From Brevibacillus fulvus (GTDB lineage Bacteria > Bacillota > Bacilli > Brevibacillales > Brevibacillaceae), in contig NZ_JAFBEB010000008.1 in the NCBI RefSeq assembly GCF_016908525.1, positions 1-64,000 of the forward strand: DNA of 64,000 nt. The letters are read 5' to 3'. The first letter of the stretch is position 1, and the number at the start of each line of letters is the position of its first letter. Both the position numbers and the translations under genes were made by a program. The notes beneath the pieces are model-generated. The model had not been told where the DNA came from. It worked only from the letters and a program-made list of their open reading frames with translations, and searched no databases. Below, piece by piece: positions 48,443 through 57,223 of this stretch.

Positions 48443-49255
48443 TTACTGTTTTTTCAAGAGCAACTCACTGCCCGATGCTTTCACAAGCTTTGTCACCTCG
48501 TCCACGTCTCTTTTTATGCGCTCTATAGCTCGTTTCATATCAGGATGGATACCCTGCCCGATCATTTCCACGACATCCCTCGGCCACCATGAGTACCGGA
48601 CGTTTATTCCTGCTTTTTCGGCAGCTTCTTTGATTAGAGCTAGCTGTTCACCCTTATTTCCGCCGTATCTCAGCTCATCTTCCAGCTCCTTCACCTTTTT
48701 CCTCAATGCACTGATCTCATCGAATAACCGTCCCTTAAATTCCTGGCCGATACGCAGACGTGCTTCTTTTTGCGAGAGGTATGATTCGATCATCTCCCGT
48801 CGATCACTGAAAAACGGATGGCGGTCAGAGTCAGTCCGAGACAGAAGGATGTAATACAACAGGTCAGCTGGCATCTCGATTAGGCGATATTTTGCTGGGC
48901 GCTTTGTCACCAACGCACCAGAATCTGGGTAGTACCAGATCAGCCCTACTTCGGTTGTTAGTTCCTCTGGTGCTATCAATCCTTTTGGGCAAACAAAGCT
49001 GAAACAATGGCAATGCTGCAGGTATCCAGGCCACTTTTCGTCTTTGAGGAAGTCACTACGGCTTACCTTTACTTCGTATCCTGTCAGGCGCGGCTTTGCC
49101 CAGCTTTTCTTTATCGCAAATGCATCGAACTTCAACAACTCATTGCTTCCCCATGTCGCTCCGGTCTTTACCTCTGTAAGGAAAACATCGTCAGTGTGCC
49201 GCTTAGCCAACGCGCGTTTAATCTCGTCCGCCTTGACGTTTGTCTTTTTGGTCAC
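48443..49255 (-). CDS. MmcB-like PD-(D/E)xK nuclease
   Basis: The 270-residue protein begins with an MmcB/VRR-type nuclease core: ALAKRHTDDVFLTEVKTGAT, LLKFDAFAIKKSWAKPRLTG and YEVKVSRSDFLKDEKWPGYL, where FDA and EVK give the D...ExK residues. The C-terminal part is a coiled coil (LRKKVKELEDELRYG). Enzymes of this group act in DNA repair or in degrading host DNA. GGGAAGAACGTG precedes the start. Confidence 0.7.
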   Translation of the reverse strand: MTKKTNVKADEIKRALAKRHTDDVFLTEVKTGATWGSNELLKFDAFAIKKSWAKPRLTGYEVKVSRSDFLKDEKWPGYLQHCHCFSFVCPKGLIAPEELTTEVGLIWYYPDSGALVTKRPAKYRLIEMPADLLYYILLSRTDSDRHPFFSDRREMIESYLSQKEARLRIGQEFKGRLFDEISALRKKVKELEDELRYGGNKGEQLALIKEAAEKAGINVRYSWWPRDVVEMIGQGIHPDMKRAIERIKRDVDEVTKLVKASGSELLLKKQ

Positions 49256-49281
49256 GTTCTTCCCTCCCGACTAGTTTTTTT

Positions 49282-49434
49282 CTAAAACTGACGATATGCC
49301 TTAGCTGCCTCCTCTTCCGTTTTCATATCCATCATGTAAAGCATGGAGCCCTCGATCTCTCTGATCTGCTCCTCGCTGTACCCCTTCCGCTGCATCGCCA
49401 GAATCATATAACCAATTGCAGCTTGATTCGTCAT
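49282..49434 (-). CDS. Small helical phage protein
   Basis: Read as 50 residues from the ATG at 49434 (MTNQAAIGYMILAMQRKGY, then a UBA-like helix EEQIREIEGSMLYMMDMK). Small phage proteins of this shape are common; function unknown. Confidence 0.5.
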   Translation of the reverse strand: MTNQAAIGYMILAMQRKGYSEEQIREIEGSMLYMMDMKTEEEAAKAYRQF

Positions 49435-49505
49435 AATAAACATCATCCTTTTCTTTTTTTGTCCCAACTGAAAGGGTTATGCTCTACCAAAAGGAGCGTG
49501 ATTCT

Positions 49506-49703
49506 ATGAACAAGTCTTTCTATTACCTCATCCCCTGGAGCCGACAGAAGGATATCAAGCGCAAACTCATGGGGTTGAGGGTACCCTTCACATTTGAAAC
49601 TGCTGACGGAGAGTGTGCCGTCGTCTTTCCGGATCTCCCCGTCAGGCAATATGCAGAAGTTAGAAAGCTGTTCAATGGTGACGGTGCGCCTTATCCAAAC
49701 TAA
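49506..49703 (+). CDS. Small plus-strand protein
   Basis: A 65-residue frame with AAAAGGAG upstream encodes MNKSFYYLIPWSRQKDIKRK, VPFTFETADGECAVVFPDLP and QYAEVRKLFNGDGAPYP, protein-like alpha/beta composition. It runs opposite to its neighbours and its end overlaps the D12 methylase gene by four bases. The opposing frame over the same bases has no ribosome site and poor composition. Second of two plus-strand genes in the prophage. Confidence 0.55.
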   Translation: MNKSFYYLIPWSRQKDIKRKLMGLRVPFTFETADGECAVVFPDLPVRQYAEVRKLFNGDGAPYPN

Positions 49704-50542
49704 GTGCCATATTCAAAAAGGCTTTGTTCCATCGGCTTGTAATTCATAAGGAGAAGCTCGGTTGCATCTGGCCGTGTGTAGCCTTCGCCAGAAACAACCG
49801 TATTTTTCTTGGCCTTGATCTCCTTTCGATACCATCCTGGATACAATTCGCGGACCAAATCGCAATCGTAATAGGAGAGAATCACCTTTCCCTTGGCTTT
49901 ATTCAACAGTTTGGCAAGATCCCGATGGTCATTCTCATCAAAATCTCCTGGGTAACGGTGTTCGCTGCCTACATAAGGCGGATCAACGTAATGCAGCGTT
50001 CTCGGGGTATCGTACGTCTTGATGTTGTCCCGGAAATCATGACGTTCGATGATCACCAGCCGCATGCGATCTGCAAACTCATGAATTCTTTCACATACCC
50101 CCTGGTAAGATTTCGGAGAATTGTGCTTCGGGCTGTGCTTAAATCCTGACTTATGATTCAGTCCGCCGCCGTTAATTCCTAGCCGATTCACATAAAAGAA
50201 TCGTACAGCACGGTCGAAATTGCTGATGTAACCACCGCGGCGCCGGTAGTGAAACAACTCTTCTTGCCACTGTTCGAACAAGGATCTCGAGTACGGCAGT
50301 TTTTTCACCGCCTGATAGAATCTTTCCGGATCCTCGTTGACGACCATCAGAAAGTTAACTGCATCGTCATTGATATCGTTGTACACGTCGACCTTGCCGG
50401 GCGGCTTTTCTGCAATGACCCGAGCAGAGCCACCAAACGGCTCATTATAGGTATCGTGGTCAACCTGCTCGATCAGTTCTAAAATGTGCCCGAGAATAGT
50501 CGCCTTTCCTCCGAACCAGATGAGTGGTGATTTCGCTCCCAT
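49700..50542 (-). CDS. dam: D12-class (Dam-like) DNA adenine methyltransferase
   Basis: Read as 280 residues from the ATG at 50542, which overlaps the stop of the C5 methylase gene (TGATG). It contains motif I as KSPLIWFGGKATILGHIL and YNEPFGGSARV, and motif IV as LHYVDPPYVGSEHRY. FVNRLGINGG-like aromatic segment is typical of D12. It methylates adenine, likely in a GATC-type site. Confidence 0.85.
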   Translation of the reverse strand: MGAKSPLIWFGGKATILGHILELIEQVDHDTYNEPFGGSARVIAEKPPGKVDVYNDINDDAVNFLMVVNEDPERFYQAVKKLPYSRSLFEQWQEELFHYRRRGGYISNFDRAVRFFYVNRLGINGGGLNHKSGFKHSPKHNSPKSYQGVCERIHEFADRMRLVIIERHDFRDNIKTYDTPRTLHYVDPPYVGSEHRYPGDFDENDHRDLAKLLNKAKGKVILSYYDCDLVRELYPGWYRKEIKAKKNTVVSGEGYTRPDATELLLMNYKPMEQSLFEYGT

Positions 50543-52449
50543 CAGTGGATCACCGCCAGTTCCCCTTTTGATTCCTCTTCTTTGACCCATATCTCTTCCC
50601 AGCTGAGCTCAAACCCGATACCGGCTTCCGCTTTAGCTGCGGCCAATAGAATCACATTCCCCATTGCCTCTGCCGCTGCCGGTGGCACTGCATTTCCGAT
50701 GTACTCCCGCGCCTTGGCATCACTGCATCCCTCAAGTTGGAATGGACGTCCGTCTGGCAAATGAGTATCAAATCCCTGCAGCATCGCCAACTCGTACGTC
50801 GTGAGCGGCCTGTGCCATGTCCCATCCTCGGCAATAATGATCCAGATACCTCGATCGGAATCAGTCGGGAATGGTCGTGGATCAGCCACGGCGGACGTAC
50901 CGGAATGCACATCGCTGCTGCCGGTTACTGTCGGAGCTGGCTGTTCCCAATCAGCCACGCCCATCGTTCCTGATCGAGGGCTGCATGTCATTCGGACATC
51001 TGCGACGAGCTGCGCACCGCTCTGTACATCCGTAACGCCAGTAACGGTTGCTGCCGGTTCATTCATTGGCTGCATGCGAAACTTATCAGTGTACCGACCT
51101 GGTCGATCGGAGATACGCGGATCGCTGATGCTCGCCGCGGATTGCATGATTCGAGAAGCAGAGCGTACCGTTTTGGATGACCCATGCCACTCCTGTACGC
51201 CATAGCTGTCTGGATGCAACTTGGTCAAAACTTTCGGGTCAGCCACGGCGATGGCGCCACTGCCAAACCTTGTTCCTGTTACGCACGGAGATGTTTCGTC
51301 GGGCCCCACAATCCGGTACACGCCCGGGTGCCGCCCTTCCCGTTCCGTGAGCTTTGGATCAGAGATGCAAGCCGCCCCATTCGATGGGCCAACTGCTCCC
51401 GTTACGCAGTCCGCGGCTTGGTTGTAGGGCTGCACATGATACAGATTTGCTTTGCCGTCGCCGCTGATAGCGAGACGCGGATCGGATAGCGCGGTCGAAC
51501 TGTTGCTTCTCCCCGGTCCTGCAGCGCTTGTAACTGTCTTCCCTGGCTTGTTCCAATCCTCAACTCCCCATGCCCCACTGCGTGGCTCGTGAATGATTCT
51601 GTACTGCTCATATGGGATGTTCTGGAGGTCCCGCCAATCGCCGCCCGCTCGGATCAGTGCGAGGCGTACCCACGTTTTCCACTCCAGACGTGGCAACCGG
51701 TGCAACGGTCCTCCTGCTTCGGTATCACCCGGCATGGGCAGAGGACCAATGACATCCCCAATCGTCAGAAGTGGCTTTTTCGGCGGAATGTAAACAAAAT
51801 TCGGGACCTGAATTTCGTCTCTGGCTAAAATTAGGAACCTGACACGGTTCTGACCCAGCCCACCGATCTCCCCAAGGTTGTGATCAGCTCGCATATTCAC
51901 CGCGTATCCGAATTTTTTAAGCAATTTCTCGATTTTCTTCAAAAGGGCCTTGCCCCGTGTCTGGATGCGGGGCACGTTCTCCAGTTGAATGAATGCCGGC
52001 TGCCCCCCACCATATTCCTGGCATGCACGAAGCGCCAAATCGATTCCCCTCAATGTAAGCTGGTTCAACGCTTGATATTTTTTCGACTCCGCGGATTCTT
52101 TAGGGAGAAGAGCACTCAGACCTTTGCATGGGGGCGAAGTAAACAAGAAGTACGGGATCTGATAGCCAAACGCCACCCACATATCCCAAGGCGTAACTTC
52201 CCGCCACTCTGGAGGAGGCTCATGCCCATGCCAGTCAATGTATTGCTCACGTGTGAATAAATCCATGACCACCGCTGTGTTTTCGCCTGTTATGGCGTCG
52301 TGATTCAGGCATGCTACAGGGTCATAGTCAATCGAGCAGAGAAGCTTCAGTTTGTGGATTCTCCCGCCGTACTCGATCTTGGAGCGCATGTATCCTGCGG
52401 AAGCTCCGCCGATGCCGCCAAAAAGGATTGCTGCCGTTCTTTCGATCAT
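50542..52449 (-). CDS. dcm: C5 cytosine DNA methyltransferase with repeated recognition region
   Basis: Read as 635 residues from the ATG at 52449, preceded by GGGAGGAAG. Motif I is ILFGGIGGASAGY; the catalytic loop is TSPPCKGLS (canonical PCQ is PCK here); motif VI is QLENVPR; motif IX/X is YIGNAVPPAAAEAMGN. Between about residues 290 and 540 lie six near repeats of a roughly 40-residue unit ending in (S/A)DPR or (S/A)DPK, such as GVEDWNKPGKTVTSAAGP, YGVQEWHGSSKTVRSASRIM and GVADWEQPAPTVTGSSD. This very long repeated target-recognition part suggests several sequence specificities. Confidence 0.85.
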   Translation of the reverse strand: MIERTAAILFGGIGGASAGYMRSKIEYGGRIHKLKLLCSIDYDPVACLNHDAITGENTAVVMDLFTREQYIDWHGHEPPPEWREVTPWDMWVAFGYQIPYFLFTSPPCKGLSALLPKESAESKKYQALNQLTLRGIDLALRACQEYGGGQPAFIQLENVPRIQTRGKALLKKIEKLLKKFGYAVNMRADHNLGEIGGLGQNRVRFLILARDEIQVPNFVYIPPKKPLLTIGDVIGPLPMPGDTEAGGPLHRLPRLEWKTWVRLALIRAGGDWRDLQNIPYEQYRIIHEPRSGAWGVEDWNKPGKTVTSAAGPGRSNSSTALSDPRLAISGDGKANLYHVQPYNQAADCVTGAVGPSNGAACISDPKLTEREGRHPGVYRIVGPDETSPCVTGTRFGSGAIAVADPKVLTKLHPDSYGVQEWHGSSKTVRSASRIMQSAASISDPRISDRPGRYTDKFRMQPMNEPAATVTGVTDVQSGAQLVADVRMTCSPRSGTMGVADWEQPAPTVTGSSDVHSGTSAVADPRPFPTDSDRGIWIIIAEDGTWHRPLTTYELAMLQGFDTHLPDGRPFQLEGCSDAKAREYIGNAVPPAAAEAMGNVILLAAAKAEAGIGFELSWEEIWVKEEESKGELAVIH

Positions 52450-52451
52450 CC

Positions 52452-52607
52452 TTACTTCCTCCCGTTCCAAGGCTGCATGCCGCCACCAATCTTGTAGTTA
52501 TTCACCCAAGGGTTGGTGCCTGATTGCTTGATAAATTCGTTCACATCCCGCCTGAGAATGCATGACCGTCTCCAGGGATGGTTTGGTTTCGGTTTTACCG
52601 CTGGCAT
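52452..52607 (-). CDS. 51-residue phage protein
   Basis: A frame from the ATG at 52607 (AGGCGGGGAAATGT in front) encodes MPAVKPKPNHPWRRSCILRR, then DVNEFIKQSGTNPWVNNYKI and GGGMQPWNGRK. It is Trp/Asn-rich and has no recognised motif. It fills the gap between the methylase gene and the next protein. Confidence 0.45.
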   Translation of the reverse strand: MPAVKPKPNHPWRRSCILRRDVNEFIKQSGTNPWVNNYKIGGGMQPWNGRK

Positions 52608-52639
52608 ACATTTCCCCGCCTTTCAGGAAGGGAGCAGCA

Positions 52640-53578
52640 TTACGCTGCCCCTTGTTCCCCGTCATTGTTGGATTTTGCCATATGCTCAGCAACCAGCTTT
52701 TTGTATTTGGACCAGGCGCTCTGCATTTTCGTTGACGACTCACCGATCGAGTTCGCGATCTGCATCCATGTTTCTCCGGCCAACTTTCGTTTTAACAGGC
52801 TAGGGAAGTCGAAGGGGATATCTGCAAAAACAGGTGCTTGTCCGCTCAAAATAAACTGCTCAAGTGCCTCTTTATCAACGGTAGCAGCAGTCTCTTCGGA
52901 ACCTGTGGTTTGTGAATTGTCGTCCTGTTCAGATTCGCCGTCGTTTTCCTGCTTCGCTTCGGGTTCAGGATTGTCACCATCTGCCTTGTCTTTTCCATTT
53001 TGAGGATCTGCTTTGTCTTTTCCTTGTCTCCACTCATTCCATTTCATTGCAAGTGGGGCGACACGCTTCCGGTACTCATCGACCAGCTCGACGATCTTCC
53101 CGCTGGAGATACCAAGCTCACTTGCCATCTTCATGTAGGTTTCGCCATCGTATTTGCGCTTGATGATGCTTTGGAAGTCATATGGCAGGTCATCATAGCT
53201 AGGCGACATACCGCTCGTGATGAACTCATCGATCACTTCCAATTCGGCTTGCTCAGTTTGTTCTTTGGTAGGTACTTTTTCTGGGGGCAGACCTAAGTCT
53301 GCTTCAATTTGTTCCCCTTGTGGCTTCACTTCCGAGACCACGCCCTTATCATCCACTTTGTATGTTTTCAGGGGCTCATTTGTCTTCGCATTAATCGTCA
53401 CGTTGTAGTTAACAATCAGGGATTCCATCGACACGTCAACTTTGCAATCGATCATCTCGGAAAGGCTGTCGAGCTTCCCATCCAAACCGTTATCCGATAC
53501 CTCCAACACGATTTCTTTCTTGCCACCTGGTTTCAAATTGACTTTCTTCACAACGGATTTGAAATCAATGTACGGCAT
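52640..53578 (-). CDS. Unknown phage protein with duplicated helix-turn-helix-like domain
   Basis: Read as 312 residues from the ATG at 53578 behind GGAGGAAAAT. The N-terminal part (1-90) is beta-rich. Two related helical domains follow, with PSYDDLPYDFQSIIKRKYDG and PVFADIPFDFPSLLKRKLAG as matching phrases at about 120-140 and 245-265. Each is followed by a helix-turn-helix-like segment, and they are separated by an acidic Asp/Glu/Asn-rich linker. It may bind DNA as a dimer-in-one-chain. Confidence 0.55.
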   Translation of the reverse strand: MPYIDFKSVVKKVNLKPGGKKEIVLEVSDNGLDGKLDSLSEMIDCKVDVSMESLIVNYNVTINAKTNEPLKTYKVDDKGVVSEVKPQGEQIEADLGLPPEKVPTKEQTEQAELEVIDEFITSGMSPSYDDLPYDFQSIIKRKYDGETYMKMASELGISSGKIVELVDEYRKRVAPLAMKWNEWRQGKDKADPQNGKDKADGDNPEPEAKQENDGESEQDDNSQTTGSEETAATVDKEALEQFILSGQAPVFADIPFDFPSLLKRKLAGETWMQIANSIGESSTKMQSAWSKYKKLVAEHMAKSNNDGEQGAA

Positions 53579-53644
53579 TCTATTTTCCTCCCTAATTTGG
53601 AATGGTGAGGGGGGACAGCTCATCTTCCACACCCTCCCTTGGGT

Positions 53645-54133
53645 TTATAAATCCAAGGCCATCTGTTTTTTGGTTGAATTTTTATTCCGTTTTGGCTTGT
53701 CTTTAATGATCGGACCGCCAATTATCGGCTCAATCTCAATGCGCGGGTTTACCCGGTCAATTTCAAAATCCTGATACTGGATGAGGGCCTGACTATCGTC
53801 TTCGTAGATAATTCCTTCCAGAGCATCAGCCCACGCCTTATCAGTGTTGTGGCAGTCCTTGTCCTTCCCGTCGTTCCAGTAAATCCATGTCCGGAGTATG
53901 ACTTTCCTACCTTCAACCGATACCCAGTCATTATCCATAGCCCATTCGAACGCAGCATCAGCTACTCGCTGTTTGTATAGCTCCCCCCACTTCCCGAGCG
54001 TAGGCCTGTTGTTGACGATCACGTAAAGGTGATTCCATGTCGGCACGACCCAAATGTTCTCCATGTTCCTAGTCGTTGGGTTTCTCCGGCGTTTTTCCAT
54101 CAGCAAGGGGATCACGAGTCGAGGTGGCAACAT
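53645..54133 (-). CDS. rusA: RusA-family Holliday junction resolvase
   Basis: The 162-residue protein shows the RusA active-site layout: DGKDKDCHNTDKAWADALEG and IYEDDSQ at about residues 95-125, with the acidic metal-binding Asp residues, and a basic C-terminal tail (KDKPKRNKNSTKK). It resolves branched DNA during phage recombination before packaging. Located with the DnaB/loader replication genes. Confidence 0.75.
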   Translation of the reverse strand: MLPPRLVIPLLMEKRRRNPTTRNMENIWVVPTWNHLYVIVNNRPTLGKWGELYKQRVADAAFEWAMDNDWVSVEGRKVILRTWIYWNDGKDKDCHNTDKAWADALEGIIYEDDSQALIQYQDFEIDRVNPRIEIEPIIGGPIIKDKPKRNKNSTKKQMALDL

Positions 54134-54145
54134 CAGCCCTTCACC

Positions 54146-54298
54146 CTAAGCCGTTTGTTTTGGATTGCGCTGCAATTCAAACCGATGCCATTCGTCTTGC
54201 AATTCATCGAGTGATGCTTCTTCAACCGGTTTGCCGCAAGCCTCTGTAATGCCGTGTTTGATCAGATTGGCAAGCAGCACTTCACGTAGTAATTTCAT
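54146..54298 (-). CDS. Small FbpA-like protein
   Basis: A 50-residue frame (MKLLREVLLANLIKHGI, then TEACGKPVEEASLDELQDEW) with GGGGAGATGAAGC upstream fits the short Fur-regulated basic protein A family: a basic helix, a Gly turn and an (S/T)LxELxxEW end. In phages such proteins are common neighbours of replication genes. Too short for the usual gene finders. Confidence 0.5.
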   Translation of the reverse strand: MKLLREVLLANLIKHGITEACGKPVEEASLDELQDEWHRFELQRNPKQTA

Positions 54299-54310
54299 GC
54301 TTCATCTCCC

Positions 54311-55690
54311 CTATCTCCATGTTCTATCCTTTTCATCATCATCTGCCGGCTTGTCCGCAGTTGTTTGCCTTTCGTACCGGTGATCGATGCTGACGAACTT
54401 GTTATGCTCTTTCAGGAATGCGAGCTCGACTGTGCCAGTCGGGCCGTTCCGTTGCTTGGCAATGATGACCTCGACGACGTTCTTGTTGGCAGATTCCTTG
54501 TCGTAATAGTCGTCACGATACAGGAAGGCAACGATGTCCGCGTCCTGCTCAATGGATCCCGATTCACGGATATCGGACATCATTGGGCGTTTGTCTTGAC
54601 GCTGCTCGACCGAGCGACTGAGCTGTGACAGTGCGATCACGGGCACATCCAATTCCCGGGCAATTGCTTTAAGCATGCGGGAGACCTCGGAGACTTGCTC
54701 TTGTCTGTTCCCCTTAGAAACGCAGTGAACTAGCTGCAGGTAATCGATCAAGATCATTCCGAGTCCATGCTGCTGTTTGAGCTTTCTCGCCTTTCTCCGA
54801 ATCTCCTGAACCGTCAGACCAGGGGAGTCATCGATGAAAATTTTCGCTTTCGCCAAGTTTCCGATTGCTCTGGTCATTCGCTCCCAATCGTCACCCTCAA
54901 AGCCGCCATTCCGCATCTTGGAAGCATCGATGTTTCCTTCCGCACATATCATCCGCTTGACCAGCTGCAGTGTGCTCATCTCAAGTGAGAAGATGGCAAC
55001 CGTTTCCCCGGTCTTGATTCCTACGCTTTGGGCAATATTCAATGCAAAAGCGGTTTTCCCAACCGAAGGCCGCGCAGCAAGGATGATCAAATCTGATCGC
55101 TGGAACCCGCCAGTCATCGCGTCCAAATCGGGATATCCGGAAGGTACGCCTGTGATCTCTGTCTTGCGGGTACTGAGGCGGTCGATCTCCTCATAGGCAT
55201 CCATCATGGCATCCTTGATGGGAACAAAGTCTGAGCTGCTCTTTCGTTGTTCGCCCAGGCTCATGGTAATGCGGTCTTGCTCTGCGATTAATTCCTCAAC
55301 CGTTTCGCTCTCAAAAGCTAAGGTAATTTCTCTGGTTTTTGCTTCGATCACACGCCGACGGTAAGCTTTTTCCGCCACGATCTCCGCGTAATATCCCACG
55401 TTCGCTGCGGTTGGCACCGAGCTGGCCAAATTGGTCAGGTAAGCGATCCCTCCAACTTCATCAAGCAGCTTTTTGTCTTGCAGCTCGGCAGTCACGGTAA
55501 CCAGGTCGATAGGCTTGTCCGCATCGTAGAGCTCCAGCATGACACTGAATATTCGCTGATGATTGGCCGGATAGAAATCCTCGACAGTCAGCCGTTCAGA
55601 TGCCGTTTCCATCGCTTGCTTGCTGAGGAAGATGGCGCCCAGGACGGACTGCTCTGCCTCAATGTTCTGAGGTGGTAATCGATCGAACAT
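54311..55690 (-). CDS. dnaB: Replicative DNA helicase DnaB
   Basis: The 459-residue protein has an N-terminal DnaB domain (NIEAEQSVLGAIFLSKQAME) and a RecA-like domain with Walker A ARPSVGKTAFAL, Walker B LGMILIDYLQLV, and an arginine-finger region KQRNGPTGTVELAF. It unwinds DNA at phage forks. The loader gene lies right after it. Confidence 0.95.
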   Translation of the reverse strand: MFDRLPPQNIEAEQSVLGAIFLSKQAMETASERLTVEDFYPANHQRIFSVMLELYDADKPIDLVTVTAELQDKKLLDEVGGIAYLTNLASSVPTAANVGYYAEIVAEKAYRRRVIEAKTREITLAFESETVEELIAEQDRITMSLGEQRKSSSDFVPIKDAMMDAYEEIDRLSTRKTEITGVPSGYPDLDAMTGGFQRSDLIILAARPSVGKTAFALNIAQSVGIKTGETVAIFSLEMSTLQLVKRMICAEGNIDASKMRNGGFEGDDWERMTRAIGNLAKAKIFIDDSPGLTVQEIRRKARKLKQQHGLGMILIDYLQLVHCVSKGNRQEQVSEVSRMLKAIARELDVPVIALSQLSRSVEQRQDKRPMMSDIRESGSIEQDADIVAFLYRDDYYDKESANKNVVEVIIAKQRNGPTGTVELAFLKEHNKFVSIDHRYERQTTADKPADDDEKDRTWR

Positions 55691-55695
55691 GGCTC

Positions 55696-56478
55696 CTATG
55701 CCCTCCCTTCCAAGCGATAGTTCAAACCTTCGCCACGCAGGGTCACGTTGTAGTCTCTAGTCATCTCGTAAATCCGGGAGCCAATTGCATCGTCGATATC
55801 CGATATCTCGTCAATGTCTCGCTCCGAGGATACGAGCATCGGCAGATTGTTCAAGTACCGGAAATTGACGATTGCGAATAGTTGCTCGAGCTGGAACGCA
55901 GTAGGAGTCGTTCGGCCTTTGAAAAGATCATCGATGTAGAGCACATCGACCTGCTGCAGCTTCGTCACCTTCTCATCCAGCCTGTCCAGGTCGTCCTTGA
56001 TGTTGTTGAACCCTTCCACCCACGGGAAGTACATCACAGGGATTCGCTGCTTGATGAGGTTGTTTGCGATTGCCATCAGCAAATGTGTTTTTCCGCTGCC
56101 GACAGCCCCCAGAAGTGCGATGCTGTTTTGTCTTGTCTTCCGGATCTCGTGAAATGCCTTGTAATAATCCGTTGCTGCCACGTAAGCATCCAGTACCACT
56201 TGTGGCCGATCCAAATCAAAGTTTTTGAATCCCATATGCTGAAAGCCGGGAGTGATTTGGCTTGCGCGGAACAATCGCTCAATTTTCGCTTGCTCCTGGC
56301 ACTCGCAAACCCGCCACACCTCATGGCCGTCAGATGACGTCGTCAGGAAGCCACCCTTGTCCATGCACTTGGAGCATGCGCTCGTTGTAGTTGTCCGGCT
56401 TGTTGAGGCGTCCTGCTTCGCCTTTTGTGATAGGTTTTGGAACATCTGTATGAGTTCTTCTGCGCTGATTGACTGCAC
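55696..56478 (-). CDS. DnaC/DnaI-like helicase loader
   Basis: The 260-residue ATPase starts at GTG behind GAGGGGGGG. It has a zinc-binding N-terminal part (CSKCMDKGGF ... CECQ), Walker A ALLGAVGSGKTHLLMAI and Walker B VDVLYIDDLFKG. It loads DnaB. Its N-terminal coding region overlaps the initiator gene by 149 bases, which is unusual; both frames look coding there. Confidence 0.85.
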   Translation of the reverse strand: MQSISAEELIQMFQNLSQKAKQDASTSRTTTTSACSKCMDKGGFLTTSSDGHEVWRVCECQEQAKIERLFRASQITPGFQHMGFKNFDLDRPQVVLDAYVAATDYYKAFHEIRKTRQNSIALLGAVGSGKTHLLMAIANNLIKQRIPVMYFPWVEGFNNIKDDLDRLDEKVTKLQQVDVLYIDDLFKGRTTPTAFQLEQLFAIVNFRYLNNLPMLVSSERDIDEISDIDDAIGSRIYEMTRDYNVTLRGEGLNYRLEGRA

Positions 56479-57187
56479 CAGCGTCCCCCCCTCTAATTGG
56501 CGTTACCTTTGCCAGTTTGGCTTGTTCATGATCGGCTTTCTTTTGGCGCATTTCCTCCAGGGTCTTAACATTCTCCTGCAGACAGCGACGAAGAACCCGG
56601 TCAATGTAAGCCCATGATCTCTTCTCATGGATGGCAGCCTCTTTTATGGCCTCGACGAGAATCGATTTTGGCTCTTCAAAATAGCCACCATCGAGCCAAT
56701 CAATCATGTTGTCCTTGATTGTCTCCGTGAACTTACCGATTTCTTGCTGATAGATCAGAAATGGGTCATCATCACTTCGCGCATGCGTAGCAGGTAGAAG
56801 ATTAATTGGTTTAGTATTGTTTTGTTTAAATAATGCGGAAGCATTGCCGGAAACACTGTCGGAAGAACTGTCGGAAAGATTGTAGGAAAAACTGTCGGCA
56901 TTTATTGCCGACAAACTGATCATTTTGTACATTGCTGATTTGTTGCCTTTACGCGACTGGAAGTCGATAAAACCTTTTTGTTTCAACTCATGCCTTGCGT
57001 TGGTGATGGTTCGCTCAGAGAGGCCGGTCTTAATGCTTAACACAGATACAGCTACAGCAAACGTATCTATCCATCCAGCTTTATTGTTTATGTGCATTAA
57101 CGCATGCCATAAAGCAATTGCAGATGTCGATAGTGGGCTTGTTTCGAGCCGATCGTAGAAGGCATTAAGCTCACGTATGTAGTTCAA
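56330..57187 (-). CDS. Phage replication initiator with winged helix and DnaD-like domain
   Basis: The 285-residue protein starts at TTG. It has an N-terminal winged helix (FAVAVSVLSIKTGLSERTIT NARHELKQKGFIDFQ) and a DnaD-like C-terminal helical domain with IGKFTETIKDNMIDWLDGGY and EKRSWAYIDRVLRRCLQENV, then a basic tail. Such proteins bind the phage origin and recruit the DnaI/DnaC-like loader and DnaB, whose genes follow it. Confidence 0.8.
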   Translation of the reverse strand: MNYIRELNAFYDRLETSPLSTSAIALWHALMHINNKAGWIDTFAVAVSVLSIKTGLSERTITNARHELKQKGFIDFQSRKGNKSAMYKMISLSAINADSFSYNLSDSSSDSVSGNASALFKQNNTKPINLLPATHARSDDDPFLIYQQEIGKFTETIKDNMIDWLDGGYFEEPKSILVEAIKEAAIHEKRSWAYIDRVLRRCLQENVKTLEEMRQKKADHEQAKLAKVTPIRGGDAGAVNQRRRTHTDVPKPITKGEAGRLNKPDNYNERMLQVHGQGWLPDDVI

Positions 57188-57223
57188 CCATCATCACCTC
57201 CGCTTTTTTCGATTTTGTTTTGA

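Noticed and set aside
49443-49649. Minus-strand 68-codon frame opposite the plus-strand gene at 49506
   Set aside because: It has no ribosome site, and the opposing frame has better composition and start signals.
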